NCBI RefSeq assembly: GCF_900116765.1
Contig: NZ_UETC01000003.1
Location: forward strand, 410,793-474,792
From: Jannaschia seohaensis
GTDB lineage: Bacteria; Pseudomonadota; Alphaproteobacteria; Rhodobacterales; Rhodobacteraceae
Length of the DNA: 64,000 bases
Direction of reading: 5' to 3'
This document shows positions 25,530 through 34,068 of the stretch, one piece after another. Below the pieces are notes generated by a model. The model did no database searches and was not told where the DNA came from. It saw only the letters and a list, made by a program, of their open reading frames with translations. The stretch's first letter is position 1; each line of letters begins with the position of its first letter. A program made the position numbers and the translations under genes.

Positions 25530-27640
25530 AGTTCGCAAGGCGCGATTCTGTGGCGACGGAGCTGGCCCAGGCGATTTTCGCGCCTCGGTCGGTTGCGCTG
25601 GTCGGTGCGTCCTCGAACCCGGCGAAGAATACGGCGCGGCCGCTGCGCTACTTGCGCAAGCATGGCTATGAGGGGCGGATCTTCCCGATCAATCCTGGCG
25701 CCGAGGTGATAGACGGTGTCCGCGCATGGCCTTCGCTGGCCGACGCGCCTGCGGAGATCGACCACGCCTTCATCATGGTCGGGGCCGACGCGGTCGAGGA
25801 GTCGGTCCGCGCCTGCGCCGATCGGGGCATCCGCTGCGCCACGATCCTCAGCGACGGCTTTGCTGAAGCCGGGCCGGAGGGCGTCGCCCGCCAGGAGGCG
25901 GTCGCGCGCGCGGCGGGGGAGGGCGGGGTCCGACTTCTGGGTCCGAACTCCATCGGAGTGATCGACACGGCGGGTTTTGCGTGCAGCGCCAACGCGGCGC
26001 TCGCCATGGAGACGCTGCCGCGCGGCCGCTACGGGGTCATTTCCCAGAGCGGCAGCATGATCGGTGCGCTGCTGTCGCAAGGGGCCGCGCGCGGGATCGG
26101 GTTTTCCAGCCTCGTTTCGGTCGGCAACGAGATCGACCTGACCGTGGGGGAGATCGGCGAGGCGATGCTCTCCGATCCGCGCTGCGAGGCGATCCTGCTG
26201 TTTCTCGAAGCGATCCGGGACCGCGCCGCGCTGGCCCGCTTCGCCCGCTCGGCCGAGGCGGCGGGCAAGCCGGTGCTGGCCTATAAGCTCGGCCGGTCCA
26301 AGGCGGGGCAGGCGCTGGCGGCGACGCATACGGGCGCGCTTGCCGGCAATGACGCGCAGGCCGACGCGCTCCTGGCGCATCTCGGCATCGCGCGGGTGCG
26401 GATCCTTGAGACGCTGTTCGAGGCGCCGCCGCTCTTTCTGGGCTCGGGGCAACCCGAGGGCCGGCGCGTTGCGGTCGTGTCGACGACCGGTGGCGGCGGG
26501 GCGATGGTGGTCGATGCGCTGGCCTCGTTGGGGATGGAGATGGCGCCGCCCCTGCCGGAGGTCGCCGCGATCCTGGCCGAGCACGGCGTGGGGGGCAGCC
26601 CGGCGGGCCTGATCGACCTGACCCTGGCCGGGACGCGCCCGGCGCTTGTCCGCGCGGTGATCGAGGCCCTTCAGGCCAGCGACGCGGTGGACGCGATCGC
26701 CATGGTGATCGGGTCCTCCTCGCAGTTTCACCCGGAACTCGCGGTCGCGCCGCTCCGCGGGTTTGCCCAGAGCGCCAAGCCCCTCGGTGTGTATCTCGTG
26801 CCAGCGGCCGAGGACTCCCGGCGGCTGCTCACGGAGGAAGGGCTGGCTGTCTTCCGCACCGCCGAGTCCTGTGCCGAGGGGCTGCGCGCGCGGCTGGAGC
26901 GCCGCCCGCCGCCGCCCGAGGCCGCGCCCGACCCGGCGCTTGCGACGGCCGTCCACGCTGTCTTCGACGAAGCCGAAGCGACGACGCTCGACGAGGTGCA
27001 GGCCCGACGGGTCTGCGATCTGCTGGGGATCGAAGGCCCCGAGGGCGGGCTCGCGCGCTCCGCCGCCGAAGCGGGCGAGACCTTCGACCGACTTGGCGGA
27101 GCGGCCGTGGCGCTCAAGATCGTGTCGCCGGACATCCCGCACAAATCGGATAGCGGCGGGCTGATACTCGGGCTCGCGACCGGCGCGGAGGTGGAGGCGT
27201 CGTTCGACCGGCTGATGGAGGCCCAGCGCGCGGCGCATCCGGAGGCGCGGCTGCGCGGCGTCCTCGTTCAGCGCATGGAGCGCGGCGTCGCGGAGGCGCT
27301 GGTGGGCTTCCGGCGCGATCCACAACTCGGCCCGGTCGTCATGCTGGGCGCGGGCGGTGTTCTGGCCGAGGTGATGCGCGACACCGCGATCCGCGTCGCG
27401 CCGGTGACGAAGGTCGAGGCGCTGCGAATGCTCGACGCGGTGACGTTCTTGCGCGCCGCGCGCGGGTTCCGCAATCGCCCGAGCGGCGATCTGGATGCGC
27501 TGGCGGAGGCGGTGACGCGCCTGTCTCGACTGGCGCTCTGCGAGGACGTGGCCGAGGCGGAGATCAATCCGCTTCTGGTTTTGGAGGAAGGCCGCGGCGT
27601 GCGGGCGCTTGATGCACTCGCCATGCGCCGTGCCGATTAG
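25526..27640 (+). CDS. NDP-forming acyl-CoA synthetase (acetate-CoA ligase family)
   Basis: Forms or cleaves an acyl-CoA with ATP or ADP. The 704-residue protein joins the alpha part (CoA-binding Rossmann domain, FAPRSVALVGASSNPAKNTA; ligase domain with ISQSGSMIGALL and the conserved His in THTGALAGND) to the beta part, an ATP-grasp domain from about residue 500 (VALKIVSPDIPHKSDSGG; AEINPLLVLEEG). The acyl substrate is unknown. The GTG at 25,526 is chosen because GGAG lies nine bases upstream and similarity begins right after it; in-frame upstream starts would add a non-conserved extension. It heads the operon with the ABC transporter, 48 bp upstream of the ATPase gene. Confidence 0.85.
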   Translation: MKFARRDSVATELAQAIFAPRSVALVGASSNPAKNTARPLRYLRKHGYEGRIFPINPGAEVIDGVRAWPSLADAPAEIDHAFIMVGADAVEESVRACADRGIRCATILSDGFAEAGPEGVARQEAVARAAGEGGVRLLGPNSIGVIDTAGFACSANAALAMETLPRGRYGVISQSGSMIGALLSQGAARGIGFSSLVSVGNEIDLTVGEIGEAMLSDPRCEAILLFLEAIRDRAALARFARSAEAAGKPVLAYKLGRSKAGQALAATHTGALAGNDAQADALLAHLGIARVRILETLFEAPPLFLGSGQPEGRRVAVVSTTGGGGAMVVDALASLGMEMAPPLPEVAAILAEHGVGGSPAGLIDLTLAGTRPALVRAVIEALQASDAVDAIAMVIGSSSQFHPELAVAPLRGFAQSAKPLGVYLVPAAEDSRRLLTEEGLAVFRTAESCAEGLRARLERRPPPPEAAPDPALATAVHAVFDEAEATTLDEVQARRVCDLLGIEGPEGGLARSAAEAGETFDRLGGAAVALKIVSPDIPHKSDSGGLILGLATGAEVEASFDRLMEAQRAAHPEARLRGVLVQRMERGVAEALVGFRRDPQLGPVVMLGAGGVLAEVMRDTAIRVAPVTKVEALRMLDAVTFLRAARGFRNRPSGDLDALAEAVTRLSRLALCEDVAEAEINPLLVLEEGRGVRALDALAMRRAD

Positions 27641-27688
27641 ATGCCGATGGATGGAGCGCGCCCGATGCGGGGCAGGGAGGAAGACAAC

Positions 27689-28492
27689 ATGACCGATCGC
27701 GACGGATCGTCGGATACGACGCCGCTGATCGAATTCCGGGGGGTCGGCAAGCGCTTCATGGTAAAGGGCGAGCCGCTGCAAGCCGTGCAGGATATCGACC
27801 TCAAGGTGCGTGAGGGCGAGATCCTGACGCTGGTGGGCCCGTCGGGATGCGGAAAGTCGACACTGCTCAACATGGCGGCGGGCCTCTTCGAGGCGACCGC
27901 GGGCGAGGTGATCTATCGCGGTGCGCCGGTGCAGCCCTATAACCACGCCGTCGGCTACATGACCCAGAGCGACCACCTCCTGCCGTGGCGGGATGTCGCC
28001 GGCAACATCGCCATCCCGCTTGAGATCAAGGGCCTGCCCAAGGGCGAGATCGACGCCCGGGTGGAAACGCTGATGGAGACGGTCGGGCTGAGCGGGTTCG
28101 GCCGCAGCTATCCCAACCAGCTATCGGGCGGCATGCGCAAGCGCTGCGCGCTGGCGCGGCTTCTGGCCTATGACCCCGAGACGCTGCTGATGGACGAGCC
28201 CTTCGCCGCGCTCGACGCGATGCTGCGGATGCGCATGCAGATCGAGATCCGGACGCTGTGCCGACAGCTCGGCAAGACGGTGATGTTCGTGACGCACGAT
28301 CTCGACGAAGCCGTGGCGATCGGCGACCGCTGCGTGGTGTTCACCGGCCGCCCGGGCACGATCGACCGCGTGGTGGACGTGCCGCTGCCACCGGATCGCG
28401 ACATCCTGCAACTGCGCAAGGATCGCGCCTACCAGGAAATCACCGCAACCCTGTGGGACGTTCTCGCGCCCGCTGTCGCGATGGAGGAGTGA
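27689..28492 (+). CDS. ABC transporter ATPase, nitrate/sulfonate/taurine type
   Basis: A 267-residue ATPase of the SsuB/TauB/NrtD group energising the importer encoded by the next two genes. Walker A GPSGCGKST (50-58), Q-loop MTQSDHLLPW, signature LSGGM (145-149), Walker B LLMDEP (166-171) and switch His in VTHDLDEAV are all intact. The ATG at 27,689 has GGGAGGAAG upstream, and in-frame upstream starts lack one. The permease gene follows after two bases. Confidence 0.92.
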   Translation: MTDRDGSSDTTPLIEFRGVGKRFMVKGEPLQAVQDIDLKVREGEILTLVGPSGCGKSTLLNMAAGLFEATAGEVIYRGAPVQPYNHAVGYMTQSDHLLPWRDVAGNIAIPLEIKGLPKGEIDARVETLMETVGLSGFGRSYPNQLSGGMRKRCALARLLAYDPETLLMDEPFAALDAMLRMRMQIEIRTLCRQLGKTVMFVTHDLDEAVAIGDRCVVFTGRPGTIDRVVDVPLPPDRDILQLRKDRAYQEITATLWDVLAPAVAMEE

Positions 28493-28494
28493 TC

Positions 28495-29280
28495 GTGGAG
28501 GAGTTGAGCAGAACGCGGGTCTGGGTGCTGCGGGGGCTGTTCCTGGCCTTCGTCCTCATCAGCTGGGAGCTGTCGTCGGGGCGGCTGGCGTCGGAATTCT
28601 TCATCAGCCGGCCGACGGCCATCGCGGCGATGTTCTGGGACTGGGTGGTCTCGGGCAAGATCTTCTATCACGGTGCGATCACGCTGCTGGAGGCGGTTGC
28701 GGGCTTCCTGCTGGGCGGGCTCATCGGGATGATCATCGGCGTCTGGCTCGGCCGGGCGGAGCTGGTCGCTGAGGTGCTCGATCCGTTCATCATGATGTTC
28801 TACAGCCTGCCGAAGGTCGCGCTCGCCCCGCTGTTCGTGCTGTGGTTCGGCATCGGGATCGACATGAAGATCCTGCTGACGGCGACCATCGTGTTCTTCC
28901 TCGTGTTCCTGAACACCTACACGGGCGTACGCGCGGTCAGCCGCGAGCAGATCGCCATCCTGCGGCTGATGGGCGCGAACGAGCGTCACGTGCTCTTCAA
29001 GGTGGTGCTGCCCTCGGCGGTGACCTGGGTGTTCACCGGGCTGCGCCTCTCGGTGCCCTATGCGCTGATCGGTGCCATCGTGGGCGAGCTGATCGCCTCG
29101 AACCGCGGGCTTGGATACCTGCTGGCGGACTCGGCCGGGCAATTCGACACGACGGGCGTTTTCACGGCGCTGATCGGCATCATGATAATGGCGTTCTGCC
29201 TCAATGCCGCGGTCAAGCTTCTGGAGATCAAGGCGATGCCGTGGCGCGAAACCAACTCCAAGCGCGAGATGTCGATCTGA
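28495..29280 (+). CDS. ABC transporter permease, nitrate/sulfonate/taurine type
   Basis: A 261-residue inner-membrane permease with about six helices. The EAA loop ILRLMGANERHVLFKVVLP contacts the ATPase, and the segment FYSLPKVALAPLFVLWFGIG is typical of the SsuC/TauC family. The GTG start at 28,495 follows the ATPase stop by two bases, with GGAGG upstream. Together with the flanking genes it forms a complete importer. Confidence 0.92.
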   Translation: MEELSRTRVWVLRGLFLAFVLISWELSSGRLASEFFISRPTAIAAMFWDWVVSGKIFYHGAITLLEAVAGFLLGGLIGMIIGVWLGRAELVAEVLDPFIMMFYSLPKVALAPLFVLWFGIGIDMKILLTATIVFFLVFLNTYTGVRAVSREQIAILRLMGANERHVLFKVVLPSAVTWVFTGLRLSVPYALIGAIVGELIASNRGLGYLLADSAGQFDTTGVFTALIGIMIMAFCLNAAVKLLEIKAMPWRETNSKREMSI

Positions 29281-29292
29281 CACCGATCTGTC

Positions 29293-29313
29293 CCCGTGCC
29301 GTCCAGGCACGGG
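29293..29313 (+). terminator. stem-loop between permease and binding-protein genes
   Basis: A perfect 8-bp stem, CCCGTGCC / GGCACGGG, loop GTCCA, 12 bases after the permease stop. No U-tract follows. It probably sets transcript levels between permease and binding protein by partial termination or protection of RNA ends. Confidence 0.5.
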
Positions 29314-29367
29314 CCAGCCAGCGGCTGCGAAGGCAGGCCGCATTCCAACAATGGGAGGACTGAAATC

Positions 29368-30411
29368 ATGACTCTGCTAGAGAAGTTCGGACGGAGTGCG
29401 GTGCGTGTCGCCGCGGCGGGGGCGCTGGCTCTCGCGGCGGGCGGCGCCATGGCCGCTGATAGGATTAACTTCGCCATGCCGAGCGTCGGCATGCTCTATC
29501 TGCCGGTCTACGTGGCCGACACGATGGGCTATTTCGCAGACGAAGACATCGACGCCAACCTTCAGGTCTTCAAGGCCGGCGGCGGCACCTCGATGGCGGC
29601 GGTCCTCGGCGGCGATATGGACGTCTATATCGGCTCGGCCTCGGCGGCGCTGCGGGCGGCCTCGCAGGACACTAATGCGGTGATCGCCGGCGCGCTGATG
29701 ACGCAATACGCCTCGAACGTGGTGATGCGCGGAGCATACGCGGCCGAGAAGGGCCTCACCGAGGAGAGCACCATCGAGGAACGTCTCGCCGCGCTCGAAG
29801 GCGCGCGTATCGGCGTGACCGGCGCGGGCAGCGGCACGCACCAGCTTGCCCTCTACATGCTGACCGAGGCCGGTCTCGATCCCGAGCGCGACGCCACCGT
29901 CGTCTTCGTCGGCGGCAGCCGCGAAATCCTCGCCGCGTTCTCGCGCGACCGGATCGACGTGTTCACCCTGTCGAACCCCACCAGCGACACCGCGATCGCG
30001 GACTATAACGGCTTCCTTCTCTTCAACACGGCGGCCGGCGCGCTGCCGGAACTCGACGGCCACCTCTATATCTCGGTCAACACCCGCCGCGCCTGGCTCG
30101 ACGAGAACCCCGAACTGGCAAAGCGCATGATGTCCGCGATCCAGCGGGCGCAGCAGGCGATGCACGATCCCGATCTGACCATCGAAGCGCGCGACAAGGT
30201 GCATGCCGCCTATTTCGAGAATTTCGACAAGGCGCTTTTTGACAGGGCCTGGACCTCCGTGGTGCCGGCCTATCCGACCTCGCCGGCGATCAGCCGCGAG
30301 CAGATGGAGCGCGTGGTCACCTTCCTCGAAACCTTCTCCGATCGCAGCTTCGAGGGCCTCGACCTGGACGCGGCCTTCACCAACGAACTGATCGAGCCGG
30401 TCTCGAACTGA
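29368..30411 (+). CDS. ABC transporter substrate-binding protein (NMT1/SsuA-like)
   Basis: A 347-residue periplasmic protein with a signal peptide (hydrophobic core AAAGALALAAGG, cleavage after AMA). The mature part has the NMT1/SsuA fold: LYLPVYVADTMGYFADEDID, GGGTSMAAVLGGDMDVYIGS and the hinge VGGSREILAAFSRDRIDVFT. The ligand is unknown; taurine, nitrate, pyrimidine precursor and aromatic binders all share this fold. GGGAGGA precedes the ATG at 29,368. It lies between two RNA hairpins, which suggests higher expression than the membrane genes, as in other binding-protein systems. Confidence 0.9.
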   Translation: MTLLEKFGRSAVRVAAAGALALAAGGAMAADRINFAMPSVGMLYLPVYVADTMGYFADEDIDANLQVFKAGGGTSMAAVLGGDMDVYIGSASAALRAASQDTNAVIAGALMTQYASNVVMRGAYAAEKGLTEESTIEERLAALEGARIGVTGAGSGTHQLALYMLTEAGLDPERDATVVFVGGSREILAAFSRDRIDVFTLSNPTSDTAIADYNGFLLFNTAAGALPELDGHLYISVNTRRAWLDENPELAKRMMSAIQRAQQAMHDPDLTIEARDKVHAAYFENFDKALFDRAWTSVVPAYPTSPAISREQMERVVTFLETFSDRSFEGLDLDAAFTNELIEPVSN

Positions 30412-30417
30412 GGACAC

Positions 30418-30444
30418 GCATCCGCCGGCCGGTCCGGCGGATGC
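30418..30444 (+). terminator. strong stem-loop after the binding-protein gene
   Basis: A perfect 11-bp stem, GCATCCGCCGG / CCGGCGGATGC, loop CCGGT, six bases after the stop codon, followed by CCTTTG. It is probably a partial terminator or 3'-end stabiliser that lets the binding protein be made in excess; the next gene starts 110 bases later on the same strand. Confidence 0.65.
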
Positions 30445-30554
30445 CCTTTGCCACGGGGGATGCGCGGGCGAGCCGCCTTGGCCGCGGCGGGGCCGCGATG
30501 CGCCGCCGGTCCGGGGCGCGCATCCCCGGGCTTCGAACCGACAGGGAGACAGCG

Positions 30555-31253
30555 ATGAACGACAAGCTGGCGAAATGGCAGGGGCAGGTTCCCGACGAGG
30601 AACTCGCGACCTACCGCAAGGGGGGCTTCGGCGAGCGGATCGGGTTCGGCGAGCGCGTGGCGCTGCTCAATATCGACACGACCTGGATGTTCGTCGACCC
30701 CGCCTTTGACATGTGCGGACGTGAGATGCCGGAGCTGATGCAGGCGGTCACCGATCTGACCGCGCAGTTCCGGCGCCTCGGCCTGCCGATCTATTACAGC
30801 CGCCGCGACGACCGCAGCCACCCGGTGCGCCGTGGGATCTGGAACCTCAAGCTGTCGGTCGCCGAAAGCCACGGCTACACGCGCGATCCGCGCGCCGACG
30901 AATGGCCGGAGGCCTACGCGCCGACCGAGGCCGATGTCGTGGTTCAGAAGAACAAGCCCTCCTGCTTCTTCCAGACCCCGCTCGAGTCGTTCCTGCGATA
31001 TGACCGGGTGGATACGCTCGTCGTCGTGGGCATCTCCACCAGCGGCTGCGTGCGGGCGGCGGTGACCGACGCCTTTTCCCACAACTTCCGCGTGATCGTG
31101 GTCGAGGAGGCGGTGGGCGACCGCAGCCCGGCGGCGCATAGGGGCAGCCTCTTCGACATGGACATGAAATTCGCCGATGTCGAAAGCCTCGCCTATGTCA
31201 CACGCGAACTCGACGCGCGCTACGCCCCGTCCGCCCAGGCGGCGGCGGTGTGA
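30555..31253 (+). CDS. isochorismatase-fold amidohydrolase (N-carbamoylsarcosine amidase-like)
   Basis: A 232-residue cysteine hydrolase. The Asp-Lys-Cys triad of the family is visible as Asp41 (LLNIDTTW), Lys132 (VVQKNKPSCFF) and Cys165 (GISTSGCVRAA), with the cis-peptide motif VVGIST. The nearest characterised relatives hydrolyse N-carbamoylsarcosine or maleamate, releasing ammonia. The exact amide here is unknown. GGGAGA precedes the ATG at 30,555. The position between an importer and a CoA transferase/racemase-family pair suggests it removes the amide nitrogen of the imported compound. Confidence 0.85.
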   Translation: MNDKLAKWQGQVPDEELATYRKGGFGERIGFGERVALLNIDTTWMFVDPAFDMCGREMPELMQAVTDLTAQFRRLGLPIYYSRRDDRSHPVRRGIWNLKLSVAESHGYTRDPRADEWPEAYAPTEADVVVQKNKPSCFFQTPLESFLRYDRVDTLVVVGISTSGCVRAAVTDAFSHNFRVIVVEEAVGDRSPAAHRGSLFDMDMKFADVESLAYVTRELDARYAPSAQAAAV

Positions 31254-31284
31254 GCCGGGGCATGTCTACGCTGGAAAGCGGCCG

Positions 31285-32469
31285 ATGAGCGCGGCCACGG
31301 CATCCCCGAGCGCGGGCCCGCTCGGCGGCTTGCGGATCGTCGAGTCCACCGCCTTCATCGCCGCGCCGCTCGCAACGATGAGCCTTGCGGGACTGGGCGC
31401 CGAGGTCATCCGGCTCGACCCGCCGGGCGGCGGGCTGGATTACACACGCTGGCCGCTCTCGGAGGAGGGGGCGAGCCTCTACTGGACCATGCTCAACCGC
31501 GGCAAACGGTCGGTGACGCTGGACCTGCGCGAGGAGGCCGGGCGCGAGGCGGCGGCGCGGCTGATCTGCGAGGGCGACGGCATCTTCGTCACCAACCTGC
31601 CCGCGCGCGGCGCGCTCGCCCCCGAGGCGCTGCTGGAGCGGCGCAAGGACGCGATCGTCGTCACGCTCGACGGCAGCCCCGACGGCGCCACGGCGATCGA
31701 CTATACCGTGCATGCGGCCTGCGGCGCCGCCATCATGGCGGGGCCCGAGGCGTTCGACGCGCCGGTCAACAACGCGGTGCCTTTCTGGGACGTGATCGCG
31801 GGGCGCAGCCTCGCCATGGGCCTGCTCGCGGCCGAGCTGGAGCGCAGGCGAACCGGCCGGGGGCAGCACATCGCCCTGAGCTTGTCGGACATCGCGATGG
31901 AGGCCGTGGCAAATGTCGGGATCCTGCCCGAGGCCGAACTGACGGGCCAGGCCCGGGCGCGGCAGGGGAACTGGATCTATGGCAGCTTCGGCCGGGATTT
32001 CTCGACCGCCTGCGGCCGGCGGTTCATGCTGGCGGTGGTGACCGGCAAGCAGTGGCGCGCGCTTCTTGAGGCGACCAGACTCGGGGCCGCGATGGAGCGG
32101 ATCGGCGAGGCTTTCGGCACGGCGCTCGACGACGACACGGGCCGCTACCGCGCCCGCCACGCCATCGCGGCGCTGGTGCAGGACTGGGCCGGCGCGCGCG
32201 ATCTCGCAGCCGTCGCGCGGGCCTTCGAGGGAACCGCGGTTTGCTGGAGCCCCTATCGCGACGCGCGCCAGATGCTGGACGAAGACCCGAGAGCCAGCAC
32301 GTCGAACCCACTGTTCGAGCGGATCGCGCATCCGGGCGTCGCCCCGGTCCTGACCCCGCGCGCGCCCTTTCGGATGACCGGCCACCCGGATCTGCCCGCG
32401 CGGCCGGCGCCAGCGCTTGGGGCCGACACCGCCGCGGTTCTGAGCGAGAACGAGGGGACTGAGAAATGA
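31285..32469 (+). CDS. family III CoA transferase (CaiB/BaiF)
   Basis: A 394-residue protein of the CaiB/BaiF family, which moves CoA between carboxylic acids. Typical features are LRIVESTAFIAAPLATMSLA at the start, IRLDPPGGG, a LNRGKRSVTLDLR segment and the IDYTVHAACG region that carries the catalytic Asp (normally YDAxxQA). At about 394 residues it is of usual length. The start at 31,285 has GGAAAG upstream and is moderately sure. It overlaps the following gene by four bases (ATGA). Confidence 0.85.
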   Translation: MSAATASPSAGPLGGLRIVESTAFIAAPLATMSLAGLGAEVIRLDPPGGGLDYTRWPLSEEGASLYWTMLNRGKRSVTLDLREEAGREAAARLICEGDGIFVTNLPARGALAPEALLERRKDAIVVTLDGSPDGATAIDYTVHAACGAAIMAGPEAFDAPVNNAVPFWDVIAGRSLAMGLLAAELERRRTGRGQHIALSLSDIAMEAVANVGILPEAELTGQARARQGNWIYGSFGRDFSTACGRRFMLAVVTGKQWRALLEATRLGAAMERIGEAFGTALDDDTGRYRARHAIAALVQDWAGARDLAAVARAFEGTAVCWSPYRDARQMLDEDPRASTSNPLFERIAHPGVAPVLTPRAPFRMTGHPDLPARPAPALGADTAAVLSENEGTEK

Positions 32470-33236
32470 CAGAATATGCGTATCGGGGCCTCTTCGGCCT
32501 GCTGACGCCCCAGGCGAACACCACCGCCGAGCCGGAGATCCAGATGATCTGCCCGCCCGGCATGGTGCCGCTCACCGCGCGCATGACCAGCACCAAGCCC
32601 AGCATGGAGGCGCGGCTCGCCGATTACGTGGACCGGCTCGAGGAAACGGTGACTCAATTCGCCAATGCGCCGCTGGGCGCGGTGGCGCTGGCCTGTACGG
32701 GGATGTCCTACCTTGTCTCGGAGGAACACGAACGGGCCGCGTTCGACCGGATCGAGCAGGCGCGCGGCTATCCCGTCCTGACGGCGGCCGCCTCGATCCT
32801 CGCCGCGCTCGACGTGCTGGAGGCCAGCCGTGTCGGCATCCTGTCTCCCTACGGCGACCCGCTGCACGGGCAGGGCATGGAGTTCTGGGCGTCGCGCGGG
32901 CTCGATATCCGCCGCACCGAGCGGCTTTCGGGGAACGACAAGGATTTCCACCCGATCTATGGCATGGGCAGCGATGCGGCGATCCGCGGCGTCGAGGCGA
33001 TGGGCGCGGACGGGCTCGACGCCATCGTCATCCTCGGGACGGGTCTGCCGACCCTGCGCTGTCTGCTCGCCTTCGCGGGAAAGCCAGTTCCGATCCTGAC
33101 CCCCAATCTGGCCCTTGCCTGGCGCACCGCGCTCGCGCTCTCCGGCGCGGCGCCCTCGCGCGAGGGGCTCGTGCCCTGGCTCGATGGGACGCAGTGGAAG
33201 GCGGGTTACGATCTGCGGATGCCGTCCGATGCCTGA
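32466..33236 (+). CDS. Asp/Glu racemase-superfamily protein (maleate isomerase/arylmalonate decarboxylase type)
   Basis: A 256-residue protein with the maleate isomerase/arylmalonate decarboxylase layout: FGLLTPQANTTAEPEI at the start and VALACTGMSYL with Cys77 as the first catalytic cysteine. At the second catalytic position, where isomerases have a SCTN motif, this protein reads ILGTGLPTL with Thr192, so the two-cysteine racemase chemistry is unlikely; Cys199 is close but out of register. The true reaction may be a decarboxylation or a single-cysteine isomerisation. It overlaps the CoA transferase gene and sits two genes after an amidohydrolase. Confidence 0.8.
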   Translation: MTEYAYRGLFGLLTPQANTTAEPEIQMICPPGMVPLTARMTSTKPSMEARLADYVDRLEETVTQFANAPLGAVALACTGMSYLVSEEHERAAFDRIEQARGYPVLTAAASILAALDVLEASRVGILSPYGDPLHGQGMEFWASRGLDIRRTERLSGNDKDFHPIYGMGSDAAIRGVEAMGADGLDAIVILGTGLPTLRCLLAFAGKPVPILTPNLALAWRTALALSGAAPSREGLVPWLDGTQWKAGYDLRMPSDA

Positions 33237-33261
33237 CCGCGCTGCGCCGCGCGGGCCGCGC

Positions 33262-33975
33262 CTATTGCGCCGTATAGCCGCCATCGACGACGAGATCCGA
33301 GCCCGTCATGAAGGCAGACTCGTCGCAGGCGAGAAACACCGCCGCGCCGGTCACGTCGCGCGGCAGACCGATCCGGCCGATCGGGTGTTTCGGGGCGAGC
33401 GCGGCCGTCGCGGCCTCTTGCGTGCCGTAGGTGTCGACCAGCCGTTCCGTCAGCACCGCGCCGGGCGAGAGCGAATTGACCCGGATCCCGTCCTCCGCGT
33501 GATCCAGCGCCATCGCGCGGGTCATTTGCAGGATGCCGCCCTTGGTGGTGCAATAGGCGGACCGGCCCGGCACGGCGACGCTGCCGAGTTGCGACGCGAT
33601 GTTCACGATCACACCGCCCTGCGTCTTGCGCATCGCGCGGATCACGGCGCGGCTGACGAGGAACACGCCCGTCAGATTGACCCCCATGCTGAGCCGCCAG
33701 TCCGCGAGCGTCAGATCGGCGAAGGCCGCCTTGGTGTTCGACGCCGCCGCATTGTTGACGAGCACGTCGATCCGGCCATGCGCGGCGACCGCGTCCTGCA
33801 CGGCGCGCTCCACCGCGGTCTCGTCGGTCACGTCGGCGCAGAGGATGCCGTCCCCCGCCTCCCGGTCGAGCCGGACGACCGTCGCGCCCTCTTGCACGAA
33901 CCGGTCCGCGATGGCCTTGCCGATCCCCCGACCGGCGCCGGTCACCAATGCAATCCTTCCCTCCAGACGACCCAT
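33262..33975 (-). CDS. short-chain dehydrogenase/reductase
   Basis: A 237-residue NAD(P)-dependent oxidoreductase. The cofactor motif TGAGRGIG is at 12-19, NNAA at 74-77, catalytic Ser128, Tyr141 and Lys145 (SAYCTTKGG), and the family C terminus GSDLVVDGGYTA is intact. Asp37 after the second strand (VVRLDRE) suggests preference for NAD. The substrate is an unknown alcohol or ketone. It is transcribed against its neighbours, with a strong GGAGGAGGG site, and shares a 93-bp divergent promoter region with the CMD gene. Confidence 0.9.
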   Translation of the reverse strand: MGRLEGRIALVTGAGRGIGKAIADRFVQEGATVVRLDREAGDGILCADVTDETAVERAVQDAVAAHGRIDVLVNNAAASNTKAAFADLTLADWRLSMGVNLTGVFLVSRAVIRAMRKTQGGVIVNIASQLGSVAVPGRSAYCTTKGGILQMTRAMALDHAEDGIRVNSLSPGAVLTERLVDTYGTQEAATAALAPKHPIGRIGLPRDVTGAAVFLACDESAFMTGSDLVVDGGYTAQ

Positions 33976-34068
33976 TGACCCATCCCTCCTCCGCGTTTCC
34001 GTCGTCGATAGGAGCCTGTGCGAGGCAGCACAAGCGGCGGACCGGGGAGCCTAGCAGGAGAGCCGAGC

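Noticed and set aside
25457..27976. An 839-codon open frame on the minus strand
   Set aside because: It is the mirror of the acyl-CoA synthetase and ABC ATPase genes; the translation is rich in Arg, His and Gln with no family match, as expected for GC-rich antisense frames.
30555..33236. A nicotinate (nic) pathway
   Set aside because: No 2,5-dihydroxypyridine dioxygenase, N-formylmaleamate deformylase or nicotinate hydroxylase genes are present, and the isomerase-like protein lacks the second catalytic cysteine.
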